Assembly (NCBI GenBank): GCA_031254455.1
Contig: JAIRUI010000123.1
Location: 1 to 54,574 of the forward strand
Source of the DNA: Chitinispirillales bacterium
Lineage (GTDB): Bacteria > Fibrobacterota > Chitinivibrionia > Chitinivibrionales > Chitinivibrionaceae
Direction: 5' to 3'
Length of the DNA: 54,574 bases
The notes under the pieces are model-generated. The model was not told the origin of the DNA and did no database searches. It saw only the letters and a list, made by a program, of their open reading frames with translations. A program made the translations under genes and the position numbers. Shown here in pieces: positions 51,334 through 54,574 of this stretch (position 1 is its first letter; each line of letters begins with the position of its first letter).

Positions 51334-52484
51334 CGGAATTTTATCCGAAAACTTTCAATTTTCAAAAATACGCCTTCAAGCGGGCCGTTTATCAGTTTTT
51401 TGACGAAAGACGGTTTAAGACCGAACGCCTTTTTAAGCGAAGGATCGCCGATATAAATAAACGCCGAAGTTCCGTCTGCGCGTTTTTTCAAGAAATTACC
51501 GAAATCTTTGTATAATTGCGCCGCTTCCTGCGTTTCACCCAAACGTACCCCGTAAGGCGGATTCATAACGATTACGCCGTTCTCAAAGCTCTCTTTTTCA
51601 TTGAAATTCATCGTCCGAAGCGAAATTTTTTGACCGCTTGGAAGCATCGCCAAATTTTTTTGCGTTACGCGAATCGCGTCGTCGTCTTTGTCGCTGCCGA
51701 AAATTAAATTTTTGGGCAGTTCGATAATTTTTGAGTTTTCTTCCGCCTTAATTTTCTCCCAAATTCCATCGTCAAAGTCGGGTAAATTTTCAAATCCGAA
51801 TTTTTTTCGCAAAAATTGAGCGGGGATATTGCAGTAAAGCATAAGAATTTCCGCCAAAATCGTTCCGCTTCCGCACATCGGGTCCCAAATAGGCGTTTTT
51901 TTATCCCAATTCGCCAAATTCACCATCGCCGCCGCAAGCGTTTCCTGCATCGGCGCAAGCACGGACGAAACTCTATAACCGCGCTTGTGAAGCGCAGCGC
52001 CAGAAGTGTCTATGCTTACGGTAGCACGATTTCTATAAATACGCAAATGAAACCTGACATCGGGATTTTCCACATCGACATTCGGACGACGTTTGTATTT
52101 TGCGTTAAACCAATCGGCGATTCCGTCTTTAAGACATTGAGACGCATAAAGCGAATGCGTAATATTACTGTCTGCGACCGAGGCGTTTATCGCAAACGTC
52201 CGGTTAATTTTCAACAGTTTGTCCCATTCGACATTCAGCGCGGTTTTCGTCAAATATTTTACGCTGTGGCAGTCGAAAGTCAAAATCGGAGCCAAAATCC
52301 GCACGCACAGCCGCGAACAGTAATTTATGCGGTATAAAGTTTCCTTATCCGCTTCAAACGAAACTCCGCGAAAACTTGGAACCACATTCGCCGCGCCTAA
52401 ATCCTGCAATTCTTTTGTGCAGATTTCTTCCGTTTCACCCGCCGCCTGAGCGTAAAATTTATTGTATTTTTGATATTCAAACAT
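51330..52484 (-). CDS. RlmL-type THUMP-domain 23S rRNA guanine-N2 methyltransferase
   Basis: A 384-residue protein. The N-terminal part is ferredoxin-like and THUMP (FYAQAAGETEEICTKELQDLGA; RFHLRIYRNRATVSIDTSG). HKRGYRV and LAAAMVNLANWD follow, then the catalytic domain with motif I DPMCGSGTILAE, GSDKDDDAI and the catalytic VMNPPYGVRLG. This corresponds to the RlmL N-terminal half, which makes m2G2445 in 23S rRNA. The RlmK half seen in E. coli is absent. I chose ATG 52484; a TTG lies at 52499. The ribosome site is weak, so it may depend on the permease gene 18 nt upstream. Confidence 0.85.
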   Translation of the reverse strand: MFEYQKYNKFYAQAAGETEEICTKELQDLGAANVVPSFRGVSFEADKETLYRINYCSRLCVRILAPILTFDCHSVKYLTKTALNVEWDKLLKINRTFAINASVADSNITHSLYASQCLKDGIADWFNAKYKRRPNVDVENPDVRFHLRIYRNRATVSIDTSGAALHKRGYRVSSVLAPMQETLAAAMVNLANWDKKTPIWDPMCGSGTILAEILMLYCNIPAQFLRKKFGFENLPDFDDGIWEKIKAEENSKIIELPKNLIFGSDKDDDAIRVTQKNLAMLPSGQKISLRTMNFNEKESFENGVIVMNPPYGVRLGETQEAAQLYKDFGNFLKKRADGTSAFIYIGDPSLKKAFGLKPSFVKKLINGPLEGVFLKIESFRIKFR

Positions 52485-52502
52485 ATTTTTGCACTTCAAC
52501 TT

Positions 52503-53723
52503 TCATTCATATCTTAACGCTTCGATAGGATCGGATTTACTCGCTTGAAACGCGGGGTACCAGCCAAAAAACACGCCGGTCGCCACGCATACCGCAAAAC
52601 TTATAATAATCGACGACGGCATAATAACGACCGTCCAGCCAAACGCTTTATTCAATATAAGCGACGCGCTGACTCCGAAAATCATTCCGATAAGTCCGCC
52701 GGTCAAACTTATCATTATCGCTTCTATCAAAAATTGCCACAAAATATCACGGTCTTTTGCGCCGACCGCCATTCTCAGACCGATTTCCCGCGTCCTTTCG
52801 GTTACGGACACAAACATAATGTTCATAATTCCTATTCCGCCTACAAGCAACGAAATCGCCGCGACAGCCGTCAAAAGCGCCGTAAGAACCGTGCTTGTGG
52901 ATTCCATCATATTTGAAATTTCTTGCTGTGAGCGGATTGTAAAGTCGTCGGGAACGCCGTCGCGCAGTTTCCTTTGGACGCGCAAAACATCCTTTACTTC
53001 GGCAATCGCTTTCTGCGTAAGAGATTCGTCGATAACTGATGCGTAAATTTGATTAATTGTTTGTCTGGCGGGACCGTACACTATTCTTTTTCGAACGGTG
53101 TTAAAAGGCGCCAAAATCATATCGTCCGTATCCATACCCGAACTGTTTTGTCCTTTGGATTTTATCGTTCCGATTATTACAAACGGCGTTTGATTGAATC
53201 GTATAGATTGTCCGACAGGGTCCATGTCTCCGAATAAATTACCGACTATCGTTTGTCCGATTAAGCAAACTTTAGCGCCCGTAGAAGATTCCGACTGCGT
53301 AAACATTCGTCCGTCTTCTACTTCCAACTTGCGAATTTTCATATAAGGCGGCTCGACTCCGTACATGGAAGTAGTCCTGCTTTCCGCCTGAAACTTTACG
53401 GTTCCGCCTGCGGAAATTATCGGAGAAATATCGGAAAGCATCGTAGAATTTGATACAATCGCATGCAAATCTTTGTCGTAAAATCTAACTCTTGCGGCAG
53501 ACCTTGCAGGACCTCGCAAATCCGACCCTGGCATAATAAACAACATATTAGCCCCAGCCGCCGCAATGCTGTCGCGAATGCTTTTTTTTGTTCCCGCACC
53601 TACCGCAAGCATAGCGATAACCGCCGCCACGCCGATAATTATTCCAAGCATCGTCAAAACGGTTCTGAAACCGTTGCGAAGAATAGCCTTAAATGCGAGA
53701 GTGATAAGCCGTCCTAAACTCAT
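52503..53723 (-). CDS. ABC transporter permease, MacB/FtsX type
   Basis: A 406-residue inner-membrane protein of the MacB periplasmic-core/FtsX family. One N-terminal helix (NGFRTVLTMLGIIIGVAAVIAML, split by charges) is followed by a large periplasmic domain (residues about 45-280: SIRDSIAAAGANMLFIMPG, YMKIRKLEVEDGRMFTQSE, FGDMDPVGQSIRFNQTPF). Three C-terminal helices follow, containing MNIMFVSVTERTREIGLRMAVG and FFGWYPAFQASKSDPIEALRYE. Unlike MacB it has no ATPase domain of its own. The ATPase and adaptor must be encoded elsewhere. It probably works in tripartite export or lipoprotein/cell-wall control. Confidence 0.9.
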   Translation of the reverse strand: MSLGRLITLAFKAILRNGFRTVLTMLGIIIGVAAVIAMLAVGAGTKKSIRDSIAAAGANMLFIMPGSDLRGPARSAARVRFYDKDLHAIVSNSTMLSDISPIISAGGTVKFQAESRTTSMYGVEPPYMKIRKLEVEDGRMFTQSESSTGAKVCLIGQTIVGNLFGDMDPVGQSIRFNQTPFVIIGTIKSKGQNSSGMDTDDMILAPFNTVRKRIVYGPARQTINQIYASVIDESLTQKAIAEVKDVLRVQRKLRDGVPDDFTIRSQQEISNMMESTSTVLTALLTAVAAISLLVGGIGIMNIMFVSVTERTREIGLRMAVGAKDRDILWQFLIEAIMISLTGGLIGMIFGVSASLILNKAFGWTVVIMPSSIIISFAVCVATGVFFGWYPAFQASKSDPIEALRYE

Positions 53724-53818
53724 AGCGTTTCCCGTTTAATTACGGTATATAAGATATTTTGTACGGCGCGTATGTTTCAAAAATATGGAATTAAATAACT
53801 TATTAACAAAACAATCTT

Positions 53819-53947
53819 TCAATAAACTTTCATTTTACTGTCGTTTATTTCCATCACGCCGCTTTTTAATTTCAGTATTCCGACGCCGAGTTTTCTGGCG
53901 GCGTCTTCCGCTTGTTTATCAAAATTCAACCCTGCTACCGCATTTAC
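53819..53947 (-). pseudogene. C-terminal fragment of a nuclease/DUF3782-like protein
   Basis: The minus-strand frame to TGA 53821-53819 reads VNAVAGLNFDKQAEDAARKL then GVGILKLKSGVMEINDSKMK and VY. This resembles the end of widespread proteins with a PD-(D/E)xK-like tail (AVAGL-F ... AE ... A-K-G-(L/F)-V-(L/I) ... SG). No start or upstream domain is present. The open frame begins only at about 53974 inside the neighbouring module. It is best seen as a leftover joined to the end of the secretion-module gene. The remaining 53724-53818 contains only the permease gene's leader. Confidence 0.4.
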
Positions 53948-54174
53948 CGTCTTACCCCCAACTTCGTCGAATAATTATAAGTCTTCTCGCTCGCACCTTT
54001 GGCTTCGACAATTATCAAATACGTTCCGTTCGCCGCATTTCCGCCTGCGTTATTCGTTAAATCCCACAAAATCTCTTTATCTTTCCAACTCTTCGTTTCA
54101 AATACGACATTCCCCGTATTATCATAAACGACAAGGTTTGTTTGCGTTTGCTCCGGCGTTTTATTCCTGTAACG
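53944..54174 (-). pseudogene. C-terminal secretion module out of frame with the SUMF1 gene
   Basis: The frame from 54174 to TAA 53946-53944 gives NKTPEQTQTNLVVYDNTG, then KEILWDLTNNAGGNAANGTY, LIIVEAKG and KLGVRR. This is the same module as at the left edge of the window. It is +1 relative to the SUMF1-domain frame that stops at 54161. Removing one G from CAGG at the junction would read LALQNKTPEQTQTN without a break, which looks like the original protein. Confidence 0.7.
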
Positions 54175-54574
54175 CTAAAGAAGACGAATCAAAGGCGACG
54201 CGGAAGCCCAAATCGCCGTTGCCGGAGGACGGCGTAGCGTAGCTGCGAATGGCAACACGGCAAATCTGCGAATAGTTGTACCAACCGCCGCCGCGAATAA
54301 CGCGGTCAGAGCCAGATGATGGTCCTACTGGGTCGGTTATTAAACCTGTGGAATAACTTCCATACCAATCACTGCACCACTCCCATACGTTACCGCTCAT
54401 ATCGTATATGCCAAGTTCGTTAGCCTTCTTTTGACCGACCGGTTGTGCGCCATAACCGGAGTTACTCGAATTTTGACTCGGAATATTATCCCAATACCAA
54501 CCCGCTTCACTCAAATTATCGCTTCCGCTGAAAATATAGCCTTTACTCTTATTACCGCCGCGTGCGGCAAACTC
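54161..54574 (-). CDS. formylglycine-enzyme-like (SUMF1) secreted protein, partial
   Basis: A frame of 137 residues running off the right edge. It has the C-terminal part of an FGE-sulfatase/SUMF1 domain: EFAARGGNKSKGYIFSGSDN, AGWYWDN, GIYDMSGNVWEWCSDWYG, RVIRGGGWYN, CRVAIRSY and DLGFRVAFD. Catalytic FGEs need a copper-site Cys pair, and only isolated Cys are visible here, so an enzymatic role is doubtful. Fibrobacterota-type secreted proteins often carry such domains with a C-terminal sorting module. The frame stops early (LALQE) by a frameshift just before that module (53944-54174). Confidence 0.8.
   Translation of the reverse strand, partial: EFAARGGNKSKGYIFSGSDNLSEAGWYWDNIPSQNSSNSGYGAQPVGQKKANELGIYDMSGNVWEWCSDWYGSYSTGLITDPVGPSSGSDRVIRGGGWYNYSQICRVAIRSYATPSSGNGDLGFRVAFDSSSLALQE

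Overview
The window (54.6 kb, rather AT-rich) looks like a chromosomal segment from a Gram-negative, outer-membrane-bearing bacterium of the Fibrobacterota type. The evidence is indirect. Both ends carry genes ending in a conserved C-terminal secretion or anchoring module (ANG-Y-LVVVEAKG...KLGVRR). One end also has a formylglycine-enzyme-like (SUMF1) secreted protein. There are GLUG-repeat secreted proteins, large outer-membrane beta-barrels ending in F, Ton/Exb machinery and RND efflux. No marker gene settles the phylum, so this is inference.

Layout. 0-3.5 kb: tail of a secreted protein, a terminator, a small membrane protein, two small lipoproteins and a 708-aa GLUG-repeat secreted protein. 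3.9-9.3 kb: an unbroken, mostly overlapping chain gyrB - surE - N4/N6 DNA methyltransferase - PmeII-type restriction enzyme - 61-aa protein - Fic protein. 9.4-14.9 kb: a lipoprotein, a decayed secretion-module remnant, then gyrA overlapping a methyltransferase-nuclease fusion. 14.9-17.9 kb: LOG-family protein, a zinc-ribbon-like protein, a 56-aa membrane protein, an N/Q-rich membrane protein and a ROK sugar kinase. 17.9-22.7 kb (minus strand): fabH-fabD-fabG-acpP-methyltransferase, and galE. 23.1-29.4 kb: tolC-adaptor-RND pump followed by a TetR regulator. 29.4-31.8 kb (minus): ligA and an RseC-like protein. 31.9-38.7 kb (minus): a three-gene outer-membrane/secreted cluster. 39.2-41.9 kb: orphan RND adaptor, xseB, ispA, and a convergent DUF151-like gene. 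42.0-46.6 kb: tRNA-Arg(CCG), a divergent Tex, and exbB-exbD-exbD-tonB. 46.6-50.3 kb (minus): rhomboid protease, a frameshifted outer-membrane protein with a 9-G tract, and pgk. 50.4-53.7 kb: dapA, and on the minus strand an FtsX/MacB-type permease with an RlmL-like methyltransferase. 53.8-54.6 kb: a nuclease-like fragment and a SUMF1-domain protein separated by a frameshift from its C-terminal module.

Most notable: (1) each gyrase gene is translationally joined to DNA-modification genes. The gyrB chain also ends in a Fic enzyme, a family whose known targets include GyrB. (2) An outer-membrane protein appears switched off by slippage in a poly-G tract. (3) Three copies of the C-terminal secretion module are in different states (intact, decayed, frameshifted). 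(4) A barrel-barrel-triple-module cluster may form an uncharacterised cell-surface system. (5) The RND pump and one ExbD lack the acidic residues normally used for proton coupling.

Promoters identified by eye repeatedly have the form TTGnnn, an 18-19 nt spacer, then TATATT. Several strong stem-loop terminators bound the operons. No rRNA, CRISPR array, insertion sequence or complete mobile element was seen.
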